A stretch of 64,000 bases of DNA from Adineta steineri. Lineage: Eukaryota > Rotifera > Eurotatoria > Adinetida > Adinetidae. Under the pieces are notes generated by a model, which was given only the letters and a program-made list of their open reading frames with translations, ran no database searches and was not told the DNA's origin. The DNA lies in the NCBI GenBank assembly GCA_905250115.1, contig CAJNOI010000140.1, positions 192,084 through 256,083 on the forward strand, written 5' to 3'. The translations under genes were made by a program, and so were the position numbers. Below, one piece after another: positions 23,570-35,913 of this stretch; the stretch's first letter is position 1, and each line of letters begins with the position of its first letter.

Positions 23570-23755
23570 CACAGTTTCTATTTTATTCTCATCTCTATAT
23601 CTTATTGTCGTGTCTCTGTTGTGTTTCTCGCATATAACAATTTATTCTCGCACGCTTTATTCATTTTGCTCATAAAAATAAACGCTCATATATAAGTACA
23701 TACTCAAAGAAATGATAAAGAATATTTATTGCCAAAAGCAGCTATAGAAACAACA

Positions 23756-23792
23756 TGGGTGTGGGTGTGTATATTTGTCTTCTTTCCACACA
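23756..23792. repeat. Hairpin family, partial element
   Basis: Left arm TGGGTGTGGGTGTGT, weak right arm CCACACA. Confidence 0.45.
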
Positions 23793-24730
23793 ATGAACAG
23801 AAGCGAGTCTTGCAACAATTCTATTAATTTTCTTGTTATAGTGATATATTCATATAATACAAAAAAAAAGATAAAATCTCTTATTGTTTGCCAATCATTG
23901 GCACATTTGAAAATGAAAAGTAGATTATCGTTAAGGACAATCGACTACGCACATGAAAGTATCCATAACGTTATCTCATACTTCTTACTAAAATGACTAT
24001 TTTGAAAAGTTTGTCAACATAAGACTAATCATATATCGATCGCTGTATTGAGTCTTGTTTAATTTTCATCCATTTTGTTGTGATTTAAATAAATATATAC
24101 ATAAATTTTTTAGTAAGCACATAATTTTTTTATCGAATGTAAAAATCTTATAGATCATTAGTTAAACATAATTAATATTTAAAGAAATATGTATTTATGA
24201 AAAAATAATACATTTCTATTGAAGCTTATTATATCTTTATAAGTTTACAAAAGATTCAAGGATGTTTTATATCGAGCTCTAGAAAAATGAAATAAAATGT
24301 AATCATTATTGTCAATGAATGTTTTTTTTTTCAATAAAAGAAAAAAATATAATAATATACTTTCTCTCTGGTTGGATATATGAAAATAATGTTTTCTTGA
24401 TTTATGAATATTATAGAATGCCGATTGATATAATCATGCAATCTTTGATAGTAACGATGAAATCTAACAGTCAGAAGAAATTTAATCAACAATCTCCTTT
24501 ATAACATATATTAAATATACATTAATAGCAAGCTATTCAATCGACAATGTGGGTAAAGACTGCCCACGTAGCTACTAAACTGCTTCATGTTAGGATACTA
24601 GAGATTGTTTCGTCTTAAATTTTTCTTTATTTTGTATAATTTTTTTTCTAATTGTTCTTCACTTCGAATGTTTTACTTTAATTCTTTACCAGTTTGTCCT
24701 CGTTAAAATGAGCCGCCGGAGAAGAATCTT

Positions 24731-24901
24731 AAAAAAAATATACGAACAAGACGGAGAATGAGGAAGAAAAAAATATAAGAACAAGAAAAAGTAAGTCAAA
24801 AATACACGAACAAGACCGACAAAAAATAAGAAAAAAATGTAAGAACGAGAAAAGACATGACAAAAATACACGAACAAGACCGACGAAAAGAAGAAAAAAA
24901 T
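24731..24901. repeat. 64-bp tandem repeat, three copies
   Basis: AATACACGAACAAGACCGAC starts at 24801 and 24865, and a variant (AATATACGAACAAGACGGAG) at 24737. All are spaced 64 bp inside an A/G-rich tract. Confidence 0.7.
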
Positions 24902-25232
24902 GAAAATGTCGTTATTTTACAGTAATAACTAAAGACTCATTTGACGACAGAAGCATACGGTAGCGCATACTCGTATAAAATAGAACATTTTATTTATAAC
25001 AACGCCTTCTTGTTATTTACAATATTTATCGGCATTTAATTTTTTAGCTGGTGAGTTTTTTCTTAAAATGATTAGTAAGGTAAAAAATGTGTTCTATCCG
25101 ATCAGAATATAATTTTTGCAAGTTGTTTTTCTATTTAAGAAAATGTGGGGCCTCGTATATAGTGACAGGGAAGACATGAAGATTTAAAGTTTTGGATGTA
25201 GATAGGATCCTTGTCAGTTTTATTTATACTAA

Positions 25233-25360
25233 AGGGGTGGGTGTGAGTAGCATTTTAGTTTTGATTTTTTTTGAAAAGTAAACTGAAGTTAAGTTAAAGT
25301 GTCACCCTTAGACATGAGAGGGAGAGAAAAAGAAGCGACACCTACATCCTCACACTCCAC
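25233..25360. repeat. Hairpin family element, long loop
   Basis: Left arm AGGGGTGGGTGTGAG, right arm CACCTACATCCTCACACTCC, about 90 bases apart. Confidence 0.5.
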
Positions 25361-25508
25361 ATCATGCTTTGGAAGTGCTTTGAGTTTTCAAAACGCACTT
25401 GAAGAAATGATTCAATCTACTAACGAAACTTAAAATTTCTATTAATTCATACAGTTCTATTATTGAATTGTATTTTTCGCATTTATGTATTTAGAATCAA
25501 AGACAACA

Positions 25509-28483
25509 ATGACTGCTTTCTCAGAACCACCGACACATAAAAATGAAAAACTTGAACAAATGATTAATGAGCAAAAAGAAAAATCCAGTGTCGACTTTAC
25601 TGGTGAAGATTTGACGGACGATGATATGACTATCGTGGCTTATTATCTTTTACAAAATAATACGGTAAATAATCGACAAATTTATTTTGATACGTAGTAT
25701 GATGTATTTTTCTGCTTGTACATCACTGTGGTTCTTGTTTCTTCTTGATAAACTCCTGATAATCGATCATTCGAATATCTTTATATCGAAATGCAGAAAT
25801 ATAAACTGACTGAGATTCATGAAATATCATGAGAATCGAACTTAGAATCTTAATTCGATAGAAGTACAGTACTTCATACATCGGAAAAAGAGTTGACTGA
25901 AAATCATAGCGATGCTCATGCTATCTTTCGTTCAAAAATACAGATTTGATGCCTTAAAGATCTTTTTAAATTAGATGAAAAGTTTAATCGATTACTAAGA
26001 GATATTGTTTATTATGTTCTTGAAAAACTTTAGATTAGGTCATATATCATAATACAAAACAATTCTTTCTTCATGCTCTCTATATCTGATATAGTTTCAT
26101 TAAGATTTTCTTTTGTATTGAATTTATAGGAATTAGTCTTCTTCTCTTCGTACTTCGACAGTAAATAGTTGTCGAAAACAAACAGTTCTTGAAGACTTTC
26201 CAAAGTTGAAGAACATCCGAAGAACTAATGAACAAGAAATACATTAATCATTACTGAAAAGTTGTTTAATTTGATCAGATCATTTTCTCAACGTGTGAGC
26301 GTCTCAGTTATCAAGAGATGCCATATGGATAAACATAGAAATCGTAAATGTAAAAAAATCCATCAATCTGACAAAATTGATACTGAAATGGTTCCCTATG
26401 AAATCTCAGATGTTGAGTTTTATAAAAAGACTCTAAAGAATAAAGTAAATATTATAATAATCGTTAAATATGTAGTTCATAAAAAAAATTCTTCTCCAAT
26501 CCTATAACACCTTTCGTTGAGATCATTTACACTGAACAAAAATTTTCACTAGTATAAAAAAGCATGAACTATTGTTCTCTGTCTCGAGGGGGAAAGAATA
26601 CAGTGAGCGAAAATATCACTCTATGCACTTCTCTCATCTTAATGTTTCTTATTTTATACAGACACTTACACAACTCTCTCTCGACAACAATCAGATTCGA
26701 GAGAAAGGTGCACAAGCTCTTGGAGAAGCCTTACAGAAGAATGCAGTGAGAGAAATCATCACTCGTTGTATTTAACTCATTTTTATCTTTCTTATTTTAT
26801 ATAGACACTGACACAACTCTCCCTTGACAACAACCAAATCGGAGACGAAGGTGCACAAGTTCTTGGTGAAGCCTTACAAAAAAATACAGTAAGAGAAAAA
26901 ATCATTCTCTGCACTTTTCACATCGATATCTTTCTTATTTCATACAGACACTCAATCAACTCTCCCTGCCCACGAATCAGATCGGCGAGAAAGGTGCACA
27001 AGTTCTTGGTGAAGTCTTACAAAAGAATACAGTTAGAAAGAATACAACTTTCTCCACTTGTCTCACCTTCATCTTTCTTATTTCATACAGACACTCACAC
27101 AACTCCTCCTCTTCAACAATCAAATTGGAGATAAAGGTGCACAAGCTCTTGGTGAAGCCTTACAAAAGAACACAGTGAGAGAAAACACCACTCTCTACAC
27201 TTCTCTCACTTTCATCTTTCTTATTTCGTATAGACACTCACAATATTGTCGCTCGGCAACTGTCAAATCGGAGAGAAAGGTGCACAAGCTCTCGGTGAAG
27301 CTCTACAAAAGAACACGGTGAGAGAAAACACAACTCTCTGTATTTCTCCTATCTTTATCTTTCTTATTTTGCACAGAAGCTCGCAGAACTCTCCCTCGAC
27401 AACAATCCAATTGGCGAGAAAGGTTCACAAGCTCTTGGTGAAGCCTTAAAAATGAACACAGTAAGACAAAACACAACTCTCGACACTTATACTATCTTCA
27501 TATTTCTTATTTTATACAGACACTTACACAACTCCATCTTCACTGCTGTCAAATCGGAGACAAAGGCGTACAAGCTCTTAGTGAAGCCTTGCAGAGAAAC
27601 GCAGTGGGACAAAAAAACATTCTCTACACTTCTTTTATCTTTCTCTTTTTTACTTCATACAGACACTCACACAACTGTGGCTCACCGAAAATCAAATCGG
27701 AGACGAAGGTGTACAAGCTCTTGGTGAAGCATTACAAAAGAACACAGTAAGAGAAAAAACAACTTTCTGCATTTGTCTCATCTTCATGTTTTTTATTTTA
27801 TACAGACTCTCACAGAACTTCACCTCCAGTATAATGCAATCGGAGACAAAGGTGCACAAGCTCTTGGTGAAGCACTACAAAAGAACGCAGTGAGAGAAAA
27901 TAAAACTTTCTACACATGTCTCATCTTCTTCTTTCGTATTTGATATAGAAACTTGCAGTACTCTGGCTCTATCGAAATCAAATCGGAGACGAAGGTGCAC
28001 AAGCTCTTGGTAACGCCTTAGAAAAAAATACTGTAAGAGAAAATATCACTCTCTGTACTTCTCTCATTTTCCACTTTCTTATCTCATACAGACACTCACA
28101 CAACTTCACATCCACTACAATCAAATAGGAGACAAAGGTGCAGAAGCTCTTGGTACAGCCTTACAAATGAACACAGTACGAGAAAAAAATCAATCTCTGC
28201 ACTTCTCTCATCGTCATCTTTCTTATTTCATATAGATACTCGCAGAACTCTCCCTCTCCAACAATCAAATCGGAGACAAAGGTGCACAAGCTCTTGTCGA
28301 AGGCTTAGAAAAAAACACAGTAAGAGAAAACACCACTTTAGGCACTTTTCGTATCGTCTTCTTTCTTGTTTCATATAGACGCTCACAGAACTCTCCCTTC
28401 AAAACAACGAAATCGGAGACAAGTGGAAAGAATACCTACAAAAACTCGCAGACACAAATACAAGCTTAGAAATATATTTATGA
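25509..28483 (+). CDS. LRR (ribonuclease-inhibitor type) protein, one repeat per exon
   Basis: Fourteen exons, all phase 0. Exon 1 (25509-25664, 52 codons) ends AYYLLQNNT. After a 997-bp intron come twelve 84-bp exons beginning at 26662, 26805, 26948, 27091, 27234, 27377, 27520, 27663, 27806, 27949, 28092 and 28236, then a terminal exon 28379-28483. Each 84-bp exon encodes one 28-residue repeat of the form TLTQLSLDNNQIGDKGAQAL then GEALQKNT, the RI-type LRR seen in NLRC3-like and RanGAP proteins. The predicted protein is 422 residues with no signal, membrane span or NACHT domain, so it is probably a cytosolic binding scaffold. The 59-60-bp introns are also alike, which shows that exon and intron were duplicated together. 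A stub of a further repeat exon (AAAGAATACA plus donor, near 26594-26603) remains in intron 1. Confidence 0.85.
26594..28483 (+). repeat. Tandem exon+intron array, about 143-bp unit
   Basis: Unit = 84-bp LRR exon plus an intron of about 59 bp running GTRAGAGAAAACAMCACTCTC to TTTCTTATTTCATACAG. Spacing between exon starts is exactly 143 bp for most copies (26662, 26805, 26948, 27091, 27234, 27377, 27520, 27663, 27806, 27949, 28092), then 144 and 143. The conserved period implies duplication of genomic units, or later gene conversion. Confidence 0.9.
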
Positions 28484-29187
28484 GAAAAAGTCGAACTGAA
28501 GGGGACAATTGCCGTTTTATTCTGTTTTAAACTGAAACATAGTTATTAAACAAACAGATTAATCTTTAGAACGGTTCTTATTTCATATTAAAAGAGAATG
28601 TGTGGAACGAATTACCAGAATATATATTTCACTGCAGCGACGGCAATATTTATTTGACTAATGGTACTTATGAATATTCTATTTATGTAGAAAGAGACGG
28701 AGAAAATTAAAAGGTTTAGCGTTAAACAGAAGTTTTATTTCATTACACGTATACTTTGTTTCATTTGAGTCTATATTGTGTTCTGCAGTAACGCGTTTAC
28801 AAGCCATTTTCTTATGAAGGTGTATACCGCTTTCTTTTATTGCTTTGTGTTTCAACGAAAGAAAAGAAGGTGAAGTGGAAATAAAAATCATTATATAAAA
28901 AAATCTAACTTTTCTTAAATATTCATGCAAGGCTGTGAATAATGATGACAATCTGTTTCTTATTAAAATAGACAGCCGCTCACATCCTACACCTTTACGG
29001 TGGTTATTCCTTCATTATTTGTTCAATTTCAATTTATCAGTAGTTATTCAATAATATTTGAAAACGCATTAGAAAAATCAAATTTTTACAAAGATCGTCT
29101 AAAAATCCGTTACTCTTCCAATAGAAAAGAATTCACGATGAAGAATGTATTTAAAAAAAGTAAACACACAGTTATAACAATCATTAT
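28484..29187. other. Intergenic, convergent
   Basis: 3' flanks of the LRR gene and the membrane protein gene. Short frames on both strands have no recognisable content. Confidence 0.45.
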
Positions 29188-29814
29188 TTAGAATGCACTG
29201 TTATTACGATTCGTTGATCTAGGATTTAATGGAATGACATCTACAACATTGCTTATTGTGGATGACGATAGTTCTTCATTTTTCTTTGCTTGAAAGTCAA
29301 AAAGTTCGTTAATAAAAAACATTTTAATGCGTTTTCGCTGCACACATATCCAACGTATCCAGATAAACAACATCACTACGGTTGCCGCACACAATACACC
29401 GAATAATATGTGTTTTAGAGTTTGAAGATCGACTGGCTGTATAGGTGGAAATGTTGAAAGAATTGTTGCAATAAACAACCAGATAAAAATGAAAGTAGAT
29501 ACTGCAAGTCCTGTGAATTTTCTGGTTGCTAATGTAAAATCAAAGTTTTTCATAACACTCTCAAGCAGCCAAAACATAATAAGTAATAGAATAATAAAAA
29601 TGATTATAGCAAACAGTAGAAAAAATAAGTTAGTCTCTAAATAATAAAGTGTTTCAGAAATATTTGTTTTGATACGCGTCTCCATCGTGGATAGAAGTTG
29701 AAGAGAAATGTTGTGAAATTTAGAGAGAGTAGGATCAATTTCATCGATGATACGAGTAATTGTTCGATCGACGAGTTCATCAAGACCGTCAACACTAACA
29801 TCAATCTTTGCCAT
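29188..29814 (-). CDS. Multi-pass membrane protein, family unknown
   Basis: I start at the Met of MAKIDVSVDGLDELVD (29814), giving 208 residues. The frame is open for a further 69 codons upstream, but that part looks non-coding. After a helical N-terminus of about 60 residues there are hydrophobic spans: LFFLLFAIIIFIILLLIMF, then FTGLAVSTFIFIWLFIATIL and ILFGVLCAATVVMLFIWI. A basic segment (VQRKRIKM) and a polar tail ending in NNSAF follow. Three spans plus an amphipathic N-terminal helix are likely. I do not recognise it. The divergent flank towards 30100 carries a hairpin element. Confidence 0.6.
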   Translation of the reverse strand: MAKIDVSVDGLDELVDRTITRIIDEIDPTLSKFHNISLQLLSTMETRIKTNISETLYYLETNLFFLLFAIIIFIILLLIMFWLLESVMKNFDFTLATRKFTGLAVSTFIFIWLFIATILSTFPPIQPVDLQTLKHILFGVLCAATVVMLFIWIRWICVQRKRIKMFFINELFDFQAKKNEELSSSTISNVVDVIPLNPRSTNRNNSAF

Positions 29815-30042
29815 GTTCAATAGAATAAGCGAATTTTCTAAAAGATGCTTCAGTATTCTACTATAAGAAAAATGTCTTTTATGTAATCCTACCTGATGAG
29901 GTATATGAGTAAAACAGTGTATGGTATGACAAGTATTATATACGACACAATTATCAACAATAGCGATAACGCTTATCTCGTCGAGTTTCATTCTTTCCAA
30001 CAAAAAACGACTTACACTCATCTATTTATATGCACAGTAGAA

Positions 30043-30093
30043 TTGAGGGTGAGTGTAAAATTAAATCGAAGATACAGACACCCACACCCTCAT
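30043..30093. repeat. Hairpin family element
   Basis: Left arm TTGAGGGTGAGTGT, right arm ACACCCACACCCTCA, loop about 21 bases. It lies 230 bp upstream of the membrane-protein start and close after the ubiquitin gene's 3' end. Confidence 0.75.
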
Positions 30094-30283
30094 AAATTAT
30101 ACTCTGACGCATACCTATTCTTGCATTCATTAATAATTGCAAAACTGAAATAGAAACATTCACTATATTTTTTATTTGTTTACTTATTCAGAACAGAAAA
30201 CAAACGAGAAAAAACATGAAATAATACATAAATTTCAACATCTGAATTAATTTCAATATAAAATAGCAAGATATTCAAAGCCT

Positions 30284-31020
<737 letters not shown>

Positions 31021-31534
31021 CACAACACCCACAATCATTGAATCCGGCTAGCATTGAAAAAACTTTACAATTTGTATTTGAAGACGTATGTTTAATTCAT
31101 TTTATACTTGAAGTTATTCGTGTCTAATGTATTCACAGGATAATGTTCGAATGCAAGATGCATATATAGGTTTTGGTGGTTGTGCATCATCTCGAGTTGG
31201 TCGAGATATAGTTTGGAGATTTTTACAAAAGAATTGGATAAAACTTGTAGAACGTTTTAGTGAAAATAGTCGCTTTCTTATTGTTTTTGTTGAAGTAAAT
31301 ATAAATCTTATTGATTTCTTTCATCAAGTTAAACATACCCTTGTGTATTTATAGTCTTGCTTATCGAATTTTGTTGATGAAAAAATAGCATCTCAAATTC
31401 AATCATTTTTTGATTCTGCTAATATATCAACTGTAACACGTGCAGTAAAACAAGTTGTTGAAACTATACATATGCGATCGAGAGTACTGAAACGAGATTC
31501 GAAAGCAATTGAAGAATATTTCAAAGAAAAATGA
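31021..31534 (+). pseudogene. C-terminal fragment of M1 (puromycin-sensitive-type) aminopeptidase
   Basis: Three exons, about 31021/31052-31085, 31139-31294 and 31355-31534, with 53- and 60-bp introns in phase 0. They read NPASIEKTLQFVFED, then DNVRMQDAYIGFGGCASSR and IVWRFLQKNWIKLVERF, then CLSNFVDEKIASQIQSFF to FKEK. This is the end of the ERAP1-like C-terminal helical domain of M1 aminopeptidases (family wording: IxKTLxF, VRxQD, WxFLKxNW). The catalytic GAMEN and HExxH parts are missing, and 500 bp upstream contains only the ubiquitin gene's promoter and a hairpin. It is a 5'-truncated copy. Exons and splice sites are intact, so truncation may be recent. Confidence 0.75.
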
Positions 31535-31624
31535 ACAATGTTATCTTTTTATCGACTTTAGTTTTGCTTGAAAAACATTATAATCTAGATGGATCTGATT
31601 AATAAACGATAAAAATCATTTTTA

Positions 31625-31669
31625 AAGTGTGTGTGTGTGTGATGCATGTAATAACTACAGCCACACCCT
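31625..31669. repeat. Hairpin family element
   Basis: Left arm AGTGTGTGTGTGTGTG, right arm CAGCCACACCCT. It lies 90 bp after the aminopeptidase fragment. Confidence 0.55.
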
Positions 31670-31675
31670 AATATT

Positions 31676-31820
31676 TCTACAACTTTTAATATCTATACCA
31701 AGTTCTATAGACATTAGACAAAAAAAAGATTCGTCTGACAAGATTGCACGAGTATCCGAGCAAGTACATCGATTCTCTCAATTAAGACAACTTTTTATTG
31801 ATATATATTTATTTCGCTAG
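31676..31820 (+). pseudogene. Possible terminal exon fragment of an unknown gene
   Basis: The frame ends IARVSEQVHRFSQLRQLF then IDIYLFR and stop. It has balanced amphipathic composition, unlike the surrounding noise, and a splice-acceptor-like TTCTATAG at about 31705-31712. It follows a hairpin directly. I do not recognise the parent gene. It may be another truncated fragment like the two at 5801 and 31052, or chance. Confidence 0.25.
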
Positions 31821-31905
31821 ATTAATATAGTTGTACGAGAATTACAAGAAAAAAGAACATTGTATTTGCTTGTACAAATGAGATGAAATAATCATTGAAC
31901 GCATA

Positions 31906-32157
31906 CTAATGTGGTCTTTTAATTCGTTTACAATGGTTTCGACGAATACGATGTTTTACACAAATATCAGGTTCACAACAATCGAAAACGTGATAGGCAC
32001 ATTTAACACATCCACCCCGTTCATGTCGTTTTTCAAGATAATGGTCTGTAACATTCTCATTTTCCCAATCATTTGATACCATATTCATACCGTATGATTG
32101 TGAACTGAGTAGAAGTAAGCATGTGAATGCAAGAAAGAATATGGTATTTGAATTCAT
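31906..32157 (-). CDS. Secreted Cys-rich peptide precursor
   Basis: 83 residues. A signal peptide (NTIFFLAFTCLLLLSSQSYG) is followed by an acidic pro-region (NDWENENVTDHYLE), a dibasic Lys-Arg at the junction, then a basic Cys-rich part with the pattern C-x2-C-x5-CC-x4-C-x8-C (GGCVKCAYHVFDCC start). Six cysteines could form three disulfides. The layout is that of secreted peptide hormones, antimicrobial peptides or knottin-like peptides. Nothing in the sequence decides between them. It is divergent from the next small gene, 117 bp away, possibly sharing a promoter. Confidence 0.65.
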   Translation of the reverse strand: MNSNTIFFLAFTCLLLLSSQSYGMNMVSNDWENENVTDHYLEKRHERGGCVKCAYHVFDCCEPDICVKHRIRRNHCKRIKRPH

Positions 32158-32274
32158 GTCAGATATTCCTAAAATTAAAGATTTTTCTATAAATATTCAT
32201 CCAGTACGCCTAGTTTTTCAAAACAATTTATTAACTTACCTTAGAATTTACGTTATTAGTTTAATATTTGTAGA

Positions 32275-32496
32275 ATGAATGTAATGTACATACGGCGATG
32301 TCCTTTTATACTCATTATTACCCTGCTATGTATTTTTCAATCTATTTTATTGGTTGGCGATGCCACAAAGAGAGAGAGAGAGAGAGTAGAAAAGGTCGAT
32401 TACAGTTCAAATAATTCAACTGAAATATATGATTGGTGTTTGTATGCAATAACAGCATTTGTTTTGGTCTATTCACGTTCTGTTCGCTCATTATAA
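32275..32496 (+). CDS. Small secreted or anchored protein
   Basis: 73 residues: a basic N-terminus, a strong signal or anchor segment (CPFILIITLLCIFQSILLVG), a charged segment (KRERERVEKVDY, from a GA-repeat in the DNA), an Asn/Ser stretch with NNST glycosylation sites, and a hydrophobic end (WCLYAITAFVLVY) followed by a short basic tail. It could be GPI-type or two-span. No family recognised. Divergent partner of the Cys-rich peptide gene. Confidence 0.4.
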   Translation: MNVMYIRRCPFILIITLLCIFQSILLVGDATKRERERVEKVDYSSNNSTEIYDWCLYAITAFVLVYSRSVRSL

Positions 32497-33942
32497 TTAA
32501 TCGTTTAGACTATTTCACACTTTTTCCTTTTTTTTCTTGTTATGTACATGTTACATAGAAATATTTTAGTTAAACATGATAACCAATTAATGTATGATAA
32601 TCGAAGAAGAAAAGGAAATATTTCAACATATAGACGTTACTGATTTACATGTTAAGAATAAGAATTTTTGTTATTCTATCAACAATTAGTTATTTTTTCG
32701 TCTTAGTAAAAATATGTGGGTCTGAATGAAGGTGATGACATAATGCTTACATCCCACGCCCATTTTTTCTCCAAAAACAAGGTATTTTAATAAAAGTAAC
32801 ATCGCTCAACTTTAAAACTGAATTGAAGAATGAAAATAAAAAAGGAGAAAACCTCTAGATTCCTTTGCGTCTCGAATGAATTGAAAAAAAATGATTCATT
32901 AAGACAGCTTTCTTCACTTGGGTGGCAATAGAAGCATTCAATAGGTGATCCTCATACGAAAAACAATTCAATCGCATACGTTGTTACTTCAATGCAAAAT
33001 ATTTGCAACAAAAAGACAACATTGAAATAGAATGTATAAGCACAATGTCCTAACTAACATAAAAGGATTATTTTAGTAAAAATATATTTAAAATCAGTGT
33101 TTTTTCAAGGAAATGCATGATTTCCAGAAAGAAAAAAATTTATAAGAGATATTTATTTTTACTATATTAAATGGATTTAGAAATGTATGAAGTTTTGCTG
33201 TGACTCCTGTTAATCATGAAACTAATGTTCAGAGAATACTGCAGTAGCAGAACATATTAACAATATACATCATCTACTTACAAGATTGCTTCTTTTTTTT
33301 GCTCCTCACTGTAATTCGTTGAATCTCAGTTCATCACACGTACTCATCTCATACATATTTAATAAATCTTGCACAAACAAATATTTTATCCTAACAGGTT
33401 TTCTTCCAGAATACATTGTATTTCCTTTGAAAAGCGCTAATTTTGATATTTGATTAAGTAATCAACGCATAAAATGTTGTTTCTGCAGTTATTTGCTTCA
33501 ACATCCGAATTAGAAAAATATTATATTTATAGGTAATAACAACTCACATCTGACGATACTTTTCACAAAATTAATCGTAAATGAGTGAGCTAGTTAATCC
33601 TTTTAATCAATATGTTTTTTCTTCTTTTGCGAATATTTCTCAGTAAACAGATTATTTGAGAGAAGATAACTTTCTAATATTTTCACATTTACAATGGTAA
33701 TAAATCTAAATTTTATTTCTATATAGGTTTGTTTTGGTTGACCAGATTGGTTACTGAGAAGAGCCATACGTTAGTCGCAGTAGAGCTTCACAGTAAGAAA
33801 ACTGATATCGAAAGAATATTTAAATAAATAGGTTATCATTTTGCCAATTCGATTCCTATTCAGTGAAAATTTGTAAATAACAAAATTGTTTTTTGTAGAT
33901 TTTAGTTTGTGGAAGTATTGAGATTTTGGTGAAATCTTAACT
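32497..33942. other. Intergenic with one hairpin
   Basis: AT-rich, no gene supported. Hairpin at 32715-32762. Confidence 0.45.
32715..32762. repeat. Hairpin family element
   Basis: Left arm ATGTGGGTCTGAATGAAGG, right arm TTACATCCCACGCCCAT. Pairing is moderate. Confidence 0.5.
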
Positions 33943-35913
33943 ATGTCAAGAAACAGAGTGGATGTTTGCGATGTAATCTATTTAGATTAAGAAAAATATC
34001 ACACCATAATTTTCTTTTTTTCTTGGTTATTTCAGGATGTGCCTGCAGCTAATGCTGATCCAACACAACCATCGGCATTGTATGTATATGATCAATTGCA
34101 CTAGATGATAAAAAAGGAGCTTTTCTTCTAGATCTGAACATTTTTGCAGAAGAAAATTAATACGAATCGATGTTTCTATTCTTATTTTTATGTTAATCAT
34201 GACTGGTATAATAGTAGTTATTATTAAGAAAAAAACAGAGGATAAAACTACATCGGTAACAGAAGGATTGACCGTTGAATTAACAATAATAACGACCGAA
34301 CCATTGACAACAAAAAAAATCATTTCAGAGACGATTAAAACCACAATGAAAGGTATAGTTCTATTACTGAAACAAATCATTTATTTATAAATTGTTTCAA
34401 AGTCGATTGTGCGTTTTTCATTTGATGCTGCAATATGTTTCAACCACCTTTGAGTGCTCCTTAGACAGATCAACAATAAGTAGAAAGGTTATTGCTAATA
34501 TCCGATCTAATTCTTAACTCAAAACAGATCGTACAAAGAGTGCACGTGATTAAGTAAAGTTTCATTCCTCAATAGTCTACTGTTTTTCAACAAATCATCA
34601 TTCATCGCATCGTGCTCTCTGTCCATAAATATCTCGGGAATAAAGGCGCGACGACACCAATCCTGTTCAAGTTTCTCATATCTCATAGATATTTACCAAT
34701 CACCACAAGCTGAGGTATGAAGACCTTAAGCACCTTTATATGTTTCCTCGTTAGATATTTTATTTGCATAATGACATAAAATAGTTCAATCTTCGATAAT
34801 CAATCGTCATACATCGTACTTCTATAGAATAATAATATTGAAAGGCTTACTGAAAGATAAATGACAATGTAGTATCGAATTTCTAGTTCAATCATGTCAC
34901 CACTCTGGTAATCTATATGTAGTAATATTGAAACTTTATGTTGAATAAAATAAATTGAAATAGTTTTTAAATGTTTTTTAGAACAATTATTTACTTCTGT
35001 TGCCACCAATAACAATATGAAATGGAAACAGAATGCATCTACTATTGCTGGAGGACATGGGCGTGGAAGTGAATTAAATCAATTGAATGATCCTAGTGGC
35101 ATTTATGTTGATGATGATAATCATAGTATTTATGTTGCTGACCGCGAAAATCATCGTATTGTTAGATGGGAATTTGGTGTAGATGTTGGTGAAATTGTTG
35201 TAGGTGGAAATGGACCTGGAAGTGCAACAGATCAATTGTATTATTCACTTGATGTAATTCTTGATAAACGGAAGAAATATCTCATCATTTGTGATCAACA
35301 CAACGTACGAGTGTTGCGATGGTCTCTTCAAAATAGTCAGGATCAAGAAATATTGATACATAATATTGTTTGCTTCGGTTTAGCAATGGATAATAATGGA
35401 GATCTTTATGTCTCCGACTGGGTAGACCATCAAGTCAGCCGTTGGCAAGAAGGAGATACAGAAGGTATAGCTGTAGCAGGTGGAAATAATGAAGAAAACC
35501 ATTTTAATCAACTTAATCGACCTTACTTTATCTTTGTCGATGAATACCATTCAGTCTATATAGCGGATTATAGGAATAATCGTGTGATGAAATGGATGAA
35601 AACTGCAACTGAAGGTACTCTTGTTGCTCCAGAACAGGTTGTTGGAGAAAATCCAAATTCTTTATGTGGACCGGAGGGTGTGATTGTTGATCATATGGGT
35701 AATATTTATGTGTCGAAAGATGGAAGTCATCAAATAACACGTTGGTCTCCAGGTGCAATAGAAGGTGTTCCAGTCGTTGGTGAAAGTCAATTGGGAAACA
35801 GACCCACACAGCTCAGTTATCCTAGAGATCTATCATTTGATCGAGAAGGTAATCTTTATGTTGTCGATACAAACAACAATCGAATACAAAAATTTGTTAT
35901 TGATATTGACTGA
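33943..35913 (+). CDS. NHL-repeat protein, type II membrane topology
   Basis: Exons 33943-33972, 34036-34079, 34132-34352 and 34982-35913. The introns are 63, 52 and 629 bp and the whole model keeps frame (408 residues). The N-terminus (MSRNRVDVCDDVPAANADPT) is cytoplasmic. A single span (VSILIFMLIMTGIIVVII) is followed by KKK and a Thr-rich stalk (TTEPLTTKKIISETIKTT). The C-terminal 300 residues are six NHL blades (IYVADRENHRIVRWEFG, LYVSDWVDHQVSRW, VYIADYRNNRVMKWMK, LYVVDTNNNRIQKF). The propeller would sit outside the cell. Exons may be hidden in the long third intron. It is the topological opposite of the GPI-type NHL gene at 22 kb. Confidence 0.8.

Larger units (their letters stand above)
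23570..25508. other. Intergenic with hairpins and a 64-bp tandem repeat
   Basis: Contains a partial hairpin (23756-23792), a 64-bp tandem repeat (24731-24901) and a long-loop hairpin (25233-25360). No gene supported. Confidence 0.5.

Noticed and set aside
25820-25870. tRNA-like GAATCGAAC / TTCGATTC words in intron 1 of the LRR gene
   Set aside because: The seven-base loop is not flanked by a pairing T-stem, and no acceptor or anticodon arm can be drawn.
26594-28483. Regularly spaced repeats that could suggest a CRISPR-like array
   Set aside because: The 143-bp period is fully explained by phase-0 LRR exons and their introns. The repeats are translated and the genome is eukaryotic.
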